Below, in pieces: positions 42,901 to 51,955 of a stretch of DNA of 64,000 nt (position 1 is its first letter; the number at the start of each line of letters is the position of its first letter). The notes below the pieces were generated by a model, which searched no databases, was not told the DNA's origin, and saw nothing but the letters and a program-made list of their open reading frames with translations. The DNA is from Mercenaria mercenaria (Eukaryota > Mollusca > Bivalvia > Venerida > Veneridae). The stretch is taken from positions 10,228,501 to 10,292,500 of the forward strand of contig NC_069367.1 in NCBI RefSeq assembly GCF_021730395.1, in the 5' to 3' direction. The translations under genes were made by a program, and so were the position numbers.

Positions 42901-45588
42901 AAAAATGTTACTGAACAGTAGGGCTGTCATTGATTGGGTCTTAGACGTATCGACGATACCGATATATCAGAAGACAAATATCGACGATACATCGATATAT
43001 TTATTATTAATTTTGATTACGACCTATTTGTTCATATAAACTATATACCTTCCTGTAAAAAGCTATTTTAAGTTTTATTGCCTACTTTCCATATTTCTGT
43101 TTGATTGGTGTGTATTTGTATTTATGAAATAAAAGAAATACATAAAAATTAATAACATCTTTCATTTTTATTTTGCCTCACTCCTTTTTTGCATTCATCC
43201 AAATTTACAACTTTGTGAACTTAAGTTGTTTTTTAGGGGCTGAGTGTTTATTTGGGTAGTTTTTTCTCCCTGTAAAATATCGATTTTTGAAAATGGGAAT
43301 CGATAATCGATCGACCAAAAAAAATCGTTGATACATCAATATCGTTTCTATCGATGACAGCCCTACTGAACAGAAACACTTGAAAATCAACAGACAGGGA
43401 ACCACGGCTAGCTGAAAGTTGATGGCTTCTGAATCTGAAATTTACTTATTATTTAGCCCGTCCACTTAGCTCAATAGGGAGAGCACAGATCTACGGATCA
43501 CGGAGTTGTGAGTTTGATCCCCGGGCGGGGCGTATGTTCTCTGTGATGATTTGATAAAAGACATTGTGTCTGATATCATTCATGCGGGGAAGTTGGCAGT
43601 TACTTGCGAAGCACAGGTTTGTACTGGTACAGAATGCAGGAACACTGGTTAGGTTAACTTCCCGCCATTACATAACTGAAATACTGTTGAAAAACGGGGT
43701 TAAAGCCAAAACAAACCAACAAATTACTTATCATTTCCTAATTTGTGAAGTAAAATTTTCAAATAACAAGCCAAAATTTTTATATATATATATTTTTTGT
43801 CACAAAGTTGGAAGCTTCTCTTAACATTAAGATTTTTTTTTTTTTGAATTGGGAAGTGGACAAACATAGTTAATGCCTGTGTTATATATGGATGAAAAGC
43901 CATGGTCTGCAATGTCATGACAGTTAGTTCAATACTCATGGCTTAAAGGTCACACATTTGATTATCAGGGGCCAGGGTGATAAAACAGAGACTGGGGACC
44001 AGTCTGAAAACTCTAGCATCTGATTGGTTGATTCTGAGTACAATTTTGAAATTGACCAGTTGCAAAGCTGCATTTTGAGACTGGTTTAGAGTATTTTTAC
44101 CTTCAACGCAGAAATTGGTAATCTTACATGTGACAATTTTGATCAAAATGTAATATGGATACACATGAAGTCATGTGAAGTTGTCAGCTCATTATGGAGA
44201 TTCCAGGAATACTTAAGAAAATGCAAAATCGAAACAAAAAATAATTTTATGTTTCTTTTGCTTTGAAACTTAATGAAATTGATATGTTTCTTACGCATGT
44301 TAACTGTAAATGATAAACGTTTACTTCAGGCCAAAGAGAAGAAACAAGTTACCGCGATATAATGTAGCTAACAGATCAGACTCAAACCCAGAATTACAGG
44401 CTCAGATTAGGGTAAGTATGTAACACAATTCTCATTTTTATTGTGGTGTTGAATAGTGAAAATAGTGGATTTTGAGCCAGTTACAATATACCCACAAAGT
44501 AAAGTAAACAGATATGTAATAAATTGCTACAGTTGCCTTGAAATTGAACATTTGCTAAGCTTCCCATATAGCATATAAAGTCCATGTGTGTTTGCAATTT
44601 TTGTTTGGTTTTCATGAATGTTTCCTGATACAGTAGTGAAGCAAGTCAATGAGCTTGAACTCTAGGCACAAGGAATCGTCTCAGATATGATTTGACATTG
44701 AGATAGTGGGTCTTGAATTACAAGTCACATTTTCAGTTTGGTAAGGTGTTACTAGTACGTGATTTCGGCATCCGCCGGTCGATAAGAAAAGGTGGAAGGG
44801 CTTTAAATAGGGGAGTGATTTGTTATTAGACAGCAGCTGTTGATAATGTTTCCTTTTATTTGCCTTTCAGAGCTTGAAACCAGCGGTATCAACAAAATAC
44901 AACTTCAAGAAATCTGTCTTTGCTCAGGCTACAGTATGTTTAGTTTGATTCATTGTAATTTTTAGAAGTTTGTTTTATTAAGTTCATAATTTACAGTAAT
45001 AACCTCTATGGCTTAGTTGTTAAGGTGACTGAGCCTTACTCATTTGGCTTATCGGGATGACGTCTTTTATGATTGATATTTTATAGTTGTCATCCCACTG
45101 ACGAGACAGCGACACACTGTCGCGAAAAGTCCTATTATTTGGATTTGATAACTGAGTTCAAGCCTTATTTAAGTTACCATTTGATGAAGGCATCCAGGTG
45201 GCATTACGAAGTTTGGGGGGTTCTACCAAGGTACACATCTGTGCCTGATATAATATCTGGCTGGACACCTTGGGTCTACCACAACAAAACTTGAAAAGTG
45301 CCATATGGCTTGAATTGCATCCATATACGTCCTTATAGCTTAACAACAACAAAAACTCAGACATAAATAGTTGGATATATCTTGGGCCAAGTTTGAAAAT
45401 TTGAAATTCACATTTACGAAGAAATCTTACATATATTCACCAAGATTCAAAAGCACATCTACAAAAAAGAAAAAATTTCTTTTCACTTTCAGACCTCCAC
45501 CTCCCTCAGTGACAGGTTTTCCGCAAGTACTCCAACCTCACCCGGAAGTTTCCAGACTGACTTACAAGGTCGAAAAGTTTTCTTTTAG
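27872..45588 (+). CDS. FYTTD1: FYTTD1/UIF-like mRNA export adaptor, nine exons, 387 aa
   Basis: Exons 27872-27902, 31177-31302, 35784-35935, 37247-37540, 40063-40313, 41090-41158, 44330-44411, 44871-44933 and 45493-45588 join in frame over 1164 bases including TAG. UIF (UAP56-interacting factor) is a nuclear adaptor that binds the helicase UAP56/DDX39B and passes mRNA to NXF1 for export. Residues 5-19 are a UAP56-binding motif (KIDLSLDDIIKLNKK), as in vertebrate UIF and ALYREF. Residues about 21-280 are RGG/RG/GQ rich, likely RNA-binding and arginine-methylated, with a basic helical block (RRREQALESLLKAKQTLASL) at about 157-176. Residues 285-305 (RWRQPKTDDSSLLTISVQN) match the UIF block RQWRTSTTNGGILTVSIDN, and the end (TSLSDRFS...GRKVFF) matches TLNERFG...GSRFVTVG. 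Human UIF is 318 residues and lacks the long RGG part. No RRM is present, which argues against ALYREF. Confidence 0.9.
27903..31176. other. UIF intron 1, mostly without recognised features
   Basis: 3.3 kb. It holds the TTAA-flanked MITE at 30285-30895 and, at about 29195-29270, a phrase with CTTACTCATTTGGCTTATCG on the minus strand that recurs on the plus strand at 45037 in intron 8. A minus-strand open frame of 102 codons (28284-27976) has no family features. Confidence 0.6.
30285..30895. mobile_element. MITE with TTAA target duplication
   Basis: TTAA|GGTAGTTCTGCAC at the left and GTGCAGAACTACC|TTAA at the right, inner span 30289-30891. TTAA targets are used by piggyBac and Kolobok transposons. 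No transposase. Two related inner segments share AATCTACATTGTGGAAAA / AATTCTACATTGTAGAAAA wording, suggesting an internal duplication. Confidence 0.8.
31177..31302 (+). CDS. FYTTD1: UIF exon 2: rest of UAP56-binding motif, first RGG block
   Basis: Acceptor AATTTTCAG, donor AGAG|GTATTT. Encodes (D)DIIKLNKKQQKGSRGRG, then an RGRGQGRGRGGG-type run, residues 11-53. Phase 1 at both ends. Confidence 0.9.
32376..35653. mobile_element. 3.3-kb TIR element in UIF intron 2, rich in GGGGACGGACGTTACA
   Basis: Ends TTGCCTGCTGCACAGTAAAT (32376, with seven further matching bases) and the exact inverse at 35627-35653. Inside, GGGGACGGACGTTACA or a close variant occurs at 32563, 32918, 32941, 34865, 34881 and 35040 on the plus strand and at 34497 and 34517 on the minus strand; a weaker one is at about 33278. 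AT-rich DNA fills the rest and no transposase frame exists. The target duplication is unclear (only CA is shared). It resembles a non-autonomous cut-and-paste element with repeated transposase-type binding sites; that role is inference. Confidence 0.7.
35784..35935 (+). CDS. FYTTD1: UIF exon 3
   Basis: Acceptor AAAAAAG (weak pyrimidine tract, preceded by TACATTTATTTATT), donor CAG|GTAGAT. Encodes GTRIITNQSLRGQGRGGATR, then RGVRRGG and a basic stretch to NRQ (residues 53-103). An alternative acceptor at AATCAG 24 bases later would break the frame, so the first is chosen. Confidence 0.82.
36086..36358 (+). mobile_element. SINE-2 copy in UIF intron 3
   Basis: It matches the copy at 43455 along GGTTTGTACTGGTACAGAAT, GGAACACTGGTTAGGTTAAC and CTGAAATACTGTTGAAAAAC, with an (AAAC)n tail. 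The tRNA-like head is decayed (GCGGGTTCGAAAGTTCGATC). Confidence 0.8.
37015..37118. repeat. Foldback hairpin in UIF intron 3
   Basis: AATATGGAATATATCTCAC (37032-37050) is inverted at 37081-37099, with outer arms ATTTGTTTGTT/AACAAACAAAT. The centre AGTGAGAAAATTTTCTCACT is a perfect palindrome. In the transcript it would fold into a hairpin of about 45 pairs. Confidence 0.75.
37247..37540 (+). CDS. FYTTD1: UIF exon 4: largest RGG block and basic helix
   Basis: Acceptor GATCTTTAG, donor TTACAG|GTACCT, 98 codons, phase 0 at both ends. The first half is GRGGGRGRPVRGRGGLRGQG-like. The second half is RRREQALESLLKAKQTLASL with basic, glutamine-rich flanks, predicted helical; in CHTOP a similar ALKLKQSLKQRL block exists. 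Confidence 0.9.
37660..37835. repeat. Foldback repeat family B copy
   Basis: CTTACCCTGCTAAATTTC at the left; GGCAAACAGTGCAGATG, GATCAGCCTGCACAC and ACACTGGTTGCAAAGGCAG inside. It lies within the TA-flanked MITE. Confidence 0.65.
37934..38209 (+). mobile_element. SINE-1, full-length, with 12-bp target duplication
   Basis: AGAAATCAATGA (37922-37933) and AGAAATCCATGA (38210-38221) flank it, one mismatch. The head GGGCCTCCGTGGCTGAGTGG has a good A-box and the body is complete to GTTAAACCCAACAAAATC. The flanking mismatch suggests moderate age. Confidence 0.88.
38784..39809. mobile_element. Repeat element with five 174-bp tandem units in UIF intron 4
   Basis: Opens with TTAGCTCATCTGATTTTTT and closes with AAAAAATCAGATGAGCG, inverted to each other, then CACCCGCAAGGCGGTGCTC. 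Between 38874 and 39740 five units start GGTTAAGTTTTATGTTTAGG (38874, 39050, 39223, 39399, 39571). Before them is a GTCGGCGTCGGCGTCTGCG triplet run. No protein. This is a repeat type widespread in clams. Confidence 0.75.
40063..40313 (+). CDS. FYTTD1: UIF exon 5: second RGG block
   Basis: Acceptor CGCTTTCAG, donor GAAG|GTATTG, phase 0 in and phase 2 out. Encodes TSTDSLNKLGRGRGRGRGGR, then a serine-rich linker (RYSSNMSLTFVGSQSPRR), another RGRGRGQGQQG run and a basic end GKRQRRR (residues 202-285), which may serve as nuclear localisation signal. Confidence 0.9.
41090..41158 (+). CDS. FYTTD1: UIF exon 6: conserved WR...LTIS block
   Basis: Acceptor TATTTCCAG, donor GTC|GTAAGT. Encodes (R)WRQPKTDDSSLLTISVQNSP, the most diagnostic match to vertebrate UIF. 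Phase 2 at both ends. Confidence 0.88.
41192..41377. repeat. Foldback repeat family B, most complete copy, in UIF intron 6
   Basis: CCTTTGCGACCAGTGTAAAT and GTTTGCACTGGTCGCAAAGG form the outer arms; GACCAGCCTGCACATCTGTG and CAGTCTGATCATG form the inner ones. The architecture parallels family A, with diverged sequence. Confidence 0.75.
41560..41855. repeat. ATGCCCCCGG-type repeat element in UIF intron 6
   Basis: Left TTTATGCCCCCGGCATCTAC and right ATGCCACCGGGGACATCAAG bound a unit with a GTCCGTCCGTTCGTCCGTCC microsatellite and GACCTTGAACTTGACC. It has no coding capacity. Confidence 0.6.
42502..42773 (+). mobile_element. SINE-1, near full-length, with 12-bp target duplication
   Basis: TCAAGCATTTCC flanks both ends exactly (42490-42501 and 42774-42785). 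The head GGGGCCGAGTGGTTAAGG and B-box GAGGGTTCGAGCC are well kept. This is the youngest-looking SINE-1 copy in the window. Confidence 0.9.
42919..43365. mobile_element. hAT-type MITE with 8-bp target duplication, UIF intron 6
   Basis: CTGAACAG stands at 42911-42918 and 43366-43373. The ends TAGGGCTGTCATTGAT and ATCGATGACAGCCCTA are inverted. An 8-bp duplication is the hAT rule. Interior AT-rich, with several ATCGATA phrases near both ends; no transposase. The intact duplication suggests moderate age. Confidence 0.88.
43455..43723 (+). mobile_element. SINE-2, full-length, UIF intron 6
   Basis: TTACTTATTATTT (43442-43454) and TTACTTATCATTT (43724-43736) flank it. The head GCCCGTCCACTTAGCTCAAT...GAGTTTGATCCCCGGGCGGG is clearly tRNA-derived, including acceptor-stem pairing CCCG/CGGG. 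Tail CAAAACAAACCAAC. Confidence 0.85.
44330..44411 (+). CDS. FYTTD1: UIF exon 7
   Basis: Acceptor TTACTTCAG, donor AGG|GTAAGT. Encodes (S)PKRRNKLPRYNVANRSDSN, then PELQAQIR (residues 308-335), basic. Phase 2 in, phase 0 out. Confidence 0.87.
44871..44933 (+). CDS. FYTTD1: UIF exon 8
   Basis: Acceptor TGCCTTTCAG, donor ACA|GTATGT. Encodes SLKPAVSTKYNFKKSVFAQA and T (336-356), matching the vertebrate VPLQFDINSVGKQT region in spacing. Phase 0 at both ends. Confidence 0.87.
45003..45356 (+). mobile_element. Old SINE with inserted segment, UIF intron 8
   Basis: CCTCTATGGCTTAGTTGTTA is a SINE-1-like A-box head. After a foreign stretch (about 45030-45140) the B-box GAGTTCAAGCC and body GATGAAGGCATCCAGGTGGC, CACCTTGGGTCTACCAC follow. 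The foreign stretch shares about 70 bp with 29195-29270 in inverse orientation. Confidence 0.6.
45493..45588 (+). CDS. FYTTD1: UIF exon 9 with stop codon
   Basis: Acceptor TTTCACTTTCAG. Encodes TSTSLSDRFSASTPTSPGSF, then QTDLQGRKVFF and TAG at 45586-45588. The SLSDRFS motif parallels TLNERFG in UIF and SLNERF in CHTOP. The exon continues into the 3' UTR. Confidence 0.88.
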   Translation, partial: TSTSLSDRFSASTPTSPGSFQTDLQGRKVFF

Positions 45589-47980
45589 GTTGAATAGGCA
45601 CCTTCAAAACCAAGGCTTCCATGGCAAACCTGAGCCACAGGCTTTAATTATTATTTATATAATAAAGTGATGGATTATTGTGCTAGAAATTGGACCAGAA
45701 TGTTTAGCAATTGGAAACGACCTTTTAAAGGATAGCCGCATTCTTTGGATTGGACATTTGAATGAAACCTTGAAAAGGAAGCAGTAGCTAAGAACTTTTA
45801 CCAGGAATGATTTTATACCTTTATAAAGATAAAGAGATAACCCTACTGCTAGAAAATATATAGGGAGATAGCCCTCTTACTTGAGAACTATTTTAGCATT
45901 TTTTGTAACGAAGAAGAGAGAGAAAAGTGAGATATGAGCAAAGCAAGTTTATAGTGAATGTATGTTGTATCAGGAAAGTTGAAATGGATCAGATTCTAGA
46001 GAGTTTTAATCATTTTAGAAACTGTTTTATAAGTACCAGTCTCCCAGTAGATTGAATCCCCAAATTAATCCTTTTAAGCATTAAAGTACATTTTAACATT
46101 TGGTGTCGTTGAAAGGTCAGTCAAGTTTGAATCCAGATTTTATGAAATTAAAAAAAAGTAAGGGGAAAGATAATTCATCAAAAAAAAGAGACAGTCTTTG
46201 GCTCGTAAAGAGATGAAGAGCCAGGAAATTTTATGTATAGTTGCAAGTATGAGATTTTAAACAGCTAGATTGTGGTGGCATTAGTGTGTTGGATCTGTAA
46301 CAGAAAGGTGATAATTGCTGCAGACGTATCTACGGGAAAGGGAGAAGTTATTTTTCTTTCTTTTTTTTTCATAAAATGTTCATTGTGTGAAACAGTATAA
46401 CCATTCTGTATTTAACAATTATAACCTTTAGAAAAAAAATGTTAGACTGTTTTAGATGTAGAACAAAGTTAGTTCTTATTTATTTTTTAAAATGTAGATC
46501 ATGACCCGAGCATATACACACGGTTTTTTTCTGCCGTTGTTTTACTATATTTTATGCTGCTGTTGAATTTTAATATTGACACAAATTATAGACAGTTAAA
46601 TTTATACATTGTTCATAGTTAAGTTGATTTCATGAACAGCAAACATGAAATATTTTTGCTGAAGAACTCGACAAATATCATATGACATCCACAGTGTGAA
46701 TGAGCAGTGAACATTGACTTTGTTCTCACAAACATGAAAAATGTCATTATGACATCCTCAGTGTGAACAAGGAACATGAAATATTTTCCCAAGAACATGA
46801 AATAAATGTCATAAATGTATTAAAGCTACAACAGTAGCTGCTGTTCAGCCTAGTTTCATTTTAATTTTTTGATTTTTGCAAAACTATTTTTTAGAAAACA
46901 CATATTATAGTAATTATAACTAAAATAGGATAAGATTTCTTATTAACGTTATATCATGTCGAGATTTCATAACTAAAAATATGAACAATAACTACACAGT
47001 ACCTATGGTAACAGAATAAACATGTGTTATGTGTAAAAACTACTTCATGTTAACTTAAAGATGCTACACGCTGATGAATGTGTGGGTAAACATAGTATAA
47101 ATATTATGTATTGCCACTAAAATCACTGGAAGCTTTTTTAAGAAATGACTTGTTTTAATGTTACTAGATATGACATTTGAATGTTATTATTATAGTTTTA
47201 CTTATACAATCAGTTAATATACTGTATGAGTGGATATATTGACCAGTCAAAGAGTTTGCAAATTGCCATTTCCAAACATTTTTGCGAGCCGATATATTGG
47301 TGAACATTGGAATTAATGCTGGCTGATATTAAGAAGTTTGTGAAATCCATTAACATTTTGACATCATTTACTTTACCACTTAACAGAATTCAACAAAGTT
47401 AAATACATATTTCTGAATTTCGTTCAATATCTATTGGTAAAAACTTTTAGTGAAAGATGTGCGTAGTATATCTTTAACTTTCTTTACCCAGATAGTCCTT
47501 ACTCTATATTTTAATTTAAGCTTTCAATAAAATACACAGTGTGCATGTAGTATTTATCCAAAACATTGCGCTGTAATTCATGTACAAAGAGAAAAGTAAA
47601 TTTCAGTATTGCTAGGTGCCAAATTGTTATTTGATAAAATGAAGGACCGAAAAAAAAAATGAAAGTTTGATATACCTGTAAACACATATTATTGTCTATT
47701 GACACAACTGTTCCTTGTATATCATATGTAGCATATATAAACTGATTTGACAAGATTACATCCGGAGGAAAAGAAAACACCTTGGAAATATAGTAAATGT
47801 TTTATGACACAGTTACTTCCCTTGTACCATTTTCTGTCTTATATAATGGAAAGAGTGCACATGTAATTTTATATGTATTTTCAAAAGCTTTACGGTGAAA
47901 AAAAAAAAAGGAATTGGACTATGTAATCTTGACATTTTTAACACTGTAAATAATCAAATTGATTTACTGCATGTTGGGTA
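45589..47980 (+). other. Probable 3' UTR and downstream region of UIF
   Basis: No further gene up to 47980. Candidate poly-A signals AATAAA are at 45661-45666 (a very short UTR), 47015-47020 and 47526-47531. Which is used cannot be told from sequence. AT-rich, with ATTTA motifs common in unstable transcripts. Confidence 0.5.
45661..45666 (+). terminator. Candidate proximal polyadenylation signal of UIF
   Basis: AATAAA 73 bases after the stop codon. It is the first such hexamer downstream of the coding end. A downstream GT-rich element is weak (GTGATGGATTATTGTG). Confidence 0.4.
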
Positions 47981-48955
47981 CAGACAACTCGCCAAAAGCG
48001 GGTCACTATCAACACTTTTAGCATGTGGTGAAGAATGTTTAGACTTTCATGATATCTAAACTTACTAACACTTAAAACTGTTGCTCACATTCATTTAAAT
48101 GTTTGAGTTATTTGAATCTATTTTTTATGTCTGAAGTTATGATGAAATATTTAAACCTGTCCGATTCGCCAATAGGGGGTCACTTTTGCCAATAGAGGGT
48201 CACCTAGTTTATCATATTTTCTATCCATTTAAAACAGTCTTTTTTCTGACAAAACATGACTGTGGTATTGGAAATAAACATTTCAAGGCAGAATATAATG
48301 AGAATCAGTTGTTTCATTTCAAACGGGGAGATACTAGGTAAAAGGAATATAGCGCAGTTTTCACATTTTGTATTTCAAAGGGCATAATTAGCACCAACTA
48401 TATCAAAAACAAAAAAAAAGTATTGATGCACAGAACCTTATTCATTTATCTAAATTGCCAGTTAAACCATTATTACATCAAATCAACCATTGATTTGTAT
48501 TTTTAAGCAGAATAACAAATTTTTTGATTACCTGATATGGGTGACCCTTTATTGGCTAAATGGCCACCTCTGCTTGAGGGCACTTTTTTTCATCAAAGTC
48601 AATCTAAATTCATAATCATATTATTCCTATGAAGTGTGTGTTTCACTCTTCAAAATGGTCCCCGAATTTGTGTGGTTTTATCTAAGAAACTGTGAGGTAT
48701 GCTCAAAAATATTCTACTTCGAAGAATTCAAGAGTGCTAAAATCCAAGTCAGGAAACTGGTTGCAAGAGTTATCTATTCATGGAACTCAAACTCAATAGA
48801 TTAGATCCATCTTCTTTTGTGTAATAATTGCTAAGTGATAAGTTTATATTACTGGATACTTAAACATGGTATACTCTAATATGTATTAGAGAGATTCACA
48901 TTTTATTTTCAAGTGGCCCGCTATTGGCAGTGATTCTCTATTGGCGAGTTGACTG
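47981..48955. mobile_element. Tigger/pogo-like MITE with recurring GCCAATAGGGGGTCAC motif
   Basis: TA|CAGACAACTCGCCAA at the left and TTGGCGAGTTGACTG|TA at the right give a TA target and CAGTCAACTCGCC-type TIRs, as in pogo/Tigger elements. The TIR wording recurs inside: GCCAATAGGGGGTCAC at 48168, GCCAATAGAGGGTCAC at 48188, inverse copies at 48540-48556 and 48912-48937. No transposase frame. Confidence 0.75.
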
Positions 48956-49424
48956 TATATGTTAGGTCAGCAGTATGGGGAAAGCATAGCAAGTCTATAA
49001 CTTTGCAAAAGCAAAAAAAAAAATTAAAACAACATTTCTGTAAAAAATGTCTTCCACAGGTTAACGTTTATTGTCAAAAATCTCTGAGACACACTTTTCT
49101 TATTAATGTTTCCTTTTTACAAACATATTGTTTTTCAATTTTATTTTTACCTAAAAATGGCACTTGTGTTTCCTGGCAAATGTAAGACCTTGTACCGCTA
49201 GAAGAGCTTTTGAATCATGTAACTGCAGGTTGATTGAATGTCTTATGTTTATATTTTATTGTTTATTTATGTCTCATCATTGTACATATTGAGAAAAAAA
49301 ATACAGTTATTTTAATAATGTCTGTTATTCTTTTGTTTTGTCTCTGGAAGAGTTTGAAAAATACATGAGGGCCATTTTGTGAAAACCAATGTTTGGACTT
49401 AAAACCAAGAACAATGCAGATCAA

Positions 49425-50145
49425 TGCACATCCATACTGTTTGTTTATCACCACATCCATTGTGTTTATTTATCCCCACATCCATACTGTTTGTTTATCA
49501 CCACATCCATACTGTTTGTTTATCACCACATCCATACTGTTTGTTTGTCCCCACATCCACACTGTTTGTTTATCCCCACATCCATACTGTTTGTTTATCA
49601 CCACATCTGCACTGTTTGTTTATCCCCACATCCATACTGTTTGTTTATCCCCACATCCATACTGTTTGTTTATCCCCACATCCATACTGTTTGTTTATCA
49701 CCACATCCATACTGTTTGTTTATCCCCACATCCATACTGTTTGTTTATCACCACATCCATACTGTTTGTTTATCCCCACATCCACACTGTTTATCACCAC
49801 ATCTACACTGTTTGTTTATCCCCACATCCATACTGTTTGTTTATCCCAACATCCACACTGTTTGTTTATCCCCACATCCACACTGCTTGTTTATCCGCAC
49901 ATCCACACTGTTTGTTTATCCGCACATCCACACTGTTTGTTTATCAGCACATCCACACTGTTTGTTTATCCCCACATCCATACTGTTTGTTTATCCCCAC
50001 ATCCATACTGTTTGTTTATCACCACATCCATACTGTTTGTTTATCCCCACATCCACACTGTTTGTTTATCACCACATCCATACTGTTTGTTTATCACCAC
50101 ATCCATACTGTTTGTTTATCCCACACATAGATACTGTTTATCAGT
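49425..50145. repeat. 25-bp minisatellite, about 28 copies
   Basis: Unit CCACATCCATACTGTTTGTT plus TATCA or TATCC. Variants at two positions (A/C after TATC; T/C in CCATAC/CCACAC) are mixed. One unit is shortened near 49790. All three forward frames stay open for about 740 bases because 25 is not a multiple of three and the unit has no stop in any frame; it is not a gene. Confidence 0.95.
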
Positions 50146-50332
50146 TTCAGCACTTTTATGAAAATGTTAAGCGAACAGTATATATCAAGATTAGATTGTA
50201 CGGATGTGCAGGCTGATCTGGATCCATACTGGTCGCAAAGCTGTATCACTGATTTTCACACTGTGGCACTGATATTCTGTGACAGAGATTTTGTTAAAAA
50301 TGTCTTCCTTTGTATAATAATTATAGGTTATT

Positions 50333-50461
50333 AGATTTGTATCGAGAAATATGCATGAGTTCTGCAGCGGAAATAATAGGCAACTTTAGGAGCGCAATAT
50401 TATTCTACGAAAGAATGAGTGCATATTTCTCGATGCAGATCTACTAATCTTTTTATTACAT
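50333..50461. repeat. Foldback repeat, TATCGAGAAATATGCA arms
   Basis: TTAGATTTGTATCGAGAAATATGCA-like left arm (50333-50357) is inverted at about 50432-50456 (TGCATATTTCTCGATGCAGA). It is followed by GACGTCACAAAAGACGTCAC (50568-50587), a doubled CRE-like motif. Confidence 0.65.
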
Positions 50462-50710
50462 ACGCGTATACACTTAAAATTATTACATAAATGATTCAAA
50501 TTGGTTATTAGGCCTGAGTGAAATTGAAAATATTGTTGTTAAAGAACTTATAAACACGACGGCACTGACGTCACAAAAGACGTCACTCGCCCGATATGAA
50601 ATTTGAATGTCAGTATGAAAAAATCTTGACGTTTATGGTTCTATTGAAATTTTATAGAGTTTTTTTAAATGAGTATGTAATAAGAACCTAATATAAATTG
50701 TGTCACAAAT

Positions 50711-50742
50711 GCACCATGTTGGTTTTCTCATGGTGCGGCTCA
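50711..50742. repeat. Foldback family A terminal fragment
   Basis: CCATGTTGGTTTTCTCATGG and TGCGGCTC match the outer end of family A only. Confidence 0.6.
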
Positions 50743-51415
50743 AATGTTGTGAAATAGAAGGCATTCCGTTTTTAAGGTCAGGTGTTAAACGTTGATGAAT
50801 ACAGGTCCTGATCAAGGTACCATGAAAGTTTTTAAGGAATCGGAGTACAAGATACGTCAAATTTTTTATTTAAAAAAGATGCCTTGAATTTACTTTGGAA
50901 AATGCATCAATATATCTGTTTTCAAAGAACAAATATCAGTTAAGATTTTAAGTAAGTAAAAAACACCAAGTACATGTACTGGTCATCAATATTATCATTA
51001 AAAATTAAAAAAAAAATTCTCAAATATTTTGTGAAACTTCAAATATGGTCTCATTGAAATATGAAATACAAACAGTCCTTTTACCTAATGTTTACCCAGA
51101 CAGACATGATATTACAGTATTTCTAACCATTTAAGTTAAAGATACTTGTTTTTTTTTTTTTGCTTCAGATGTAATAAATCTGGTTTAAATTTAATTTCTC
51201 AAGGTTGCACCGAGGTAAAAGCTGCAATGATTTCATGATTAAGGTGGTACCCTCTTGTCAGATTATTTGGTTAGTCAAATGCAAAAAATACCTAGGTATA
51301 ATTATTCCCCTGTTAGATCATATAGATTTTGAAGATGTTTAAGGTAATGCAAAATTAATCCTTCATGGCTGAGTAATTAAAGTAGTTGACTGTGAATCTT
51401 TCTGCAACATGTACA

Positions 51416-51955
51416 GTAGGAGTATACTTTCACCAGTAGGAGTACACTTTCACCTGTAGGAGTACACTTTCACCTGTAGGAGTACACCTTCACCTGTAGG
51501 AGTACACCTTCACCTGTAGGGGTACACCTTCACCAGTAGGGGTACACCTTCACCTGTAGGGGTACACCTTCACCTGTAGGGGTACACCTTCACCTGTAGG
51601 GGTACACCTTCACCTGTAGGGGTACACCTTCACCAGTAGGGGTACACCTTCACCTGTAGGGGTACACCTTCACCTGTAGGAGTACACCTTCACCTGTAGG
51701 GGTACACCTTCACCAGTAGGGGTACACCTTCACCTGTAGGGGTACACCTTCACCTGTAGGAGTACACCTTCACCTGTAGGAGTACACCTTCACCAGAAGG
51801 GGTACACCTTCACCTGTAGGGGTACACCTTCACCAGTAGGGGTACACCTTCACCAGTAGGGGTACACCTTCACCTGTAGGGGTACACCTTCACCTGTTGG
51901 AGTACACCTTCACCTGTAGGGGTACACCTTCAACTGTTGGAGTACTCCTTCATTA
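51416..51955. repeat. 20-bp minisatellite, about 27 copies
   Basis: Unit GGGGTACACCTTCACCTGTA, with GGAG/GGGG and CCTGT/CCAGT variants interleaved. Very homogeneous in the middle, more diverged at both edges, as expected for turnover by slippage or unequal exchange. Confidence 0.95.

Noticed and set aside
27872-45588. ALYREF or CHTOP identity for the RGG-rich gene
   Set aside because: There is no RRM between the RGG arm and the C-terminus as in ALYREF, and the UAP56-binding start plus the WR...LTIS block fit UIF better than CHTOP.
49425-50145. Regular 25-bp repeats as a CRISPR-like array
   Set aside because: There are no spacers; units are directly adjacent, and the DNA is animal.
49389-50216. 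Three overlapping long open frames of about 245-275 codons with HPYCLFIPTSILFVYPHIHT-like repeats
   Set aside because: They are three frames of one 25-bp minisatellite that happens to lack stops. No start context, no family, identical bias in all frames.
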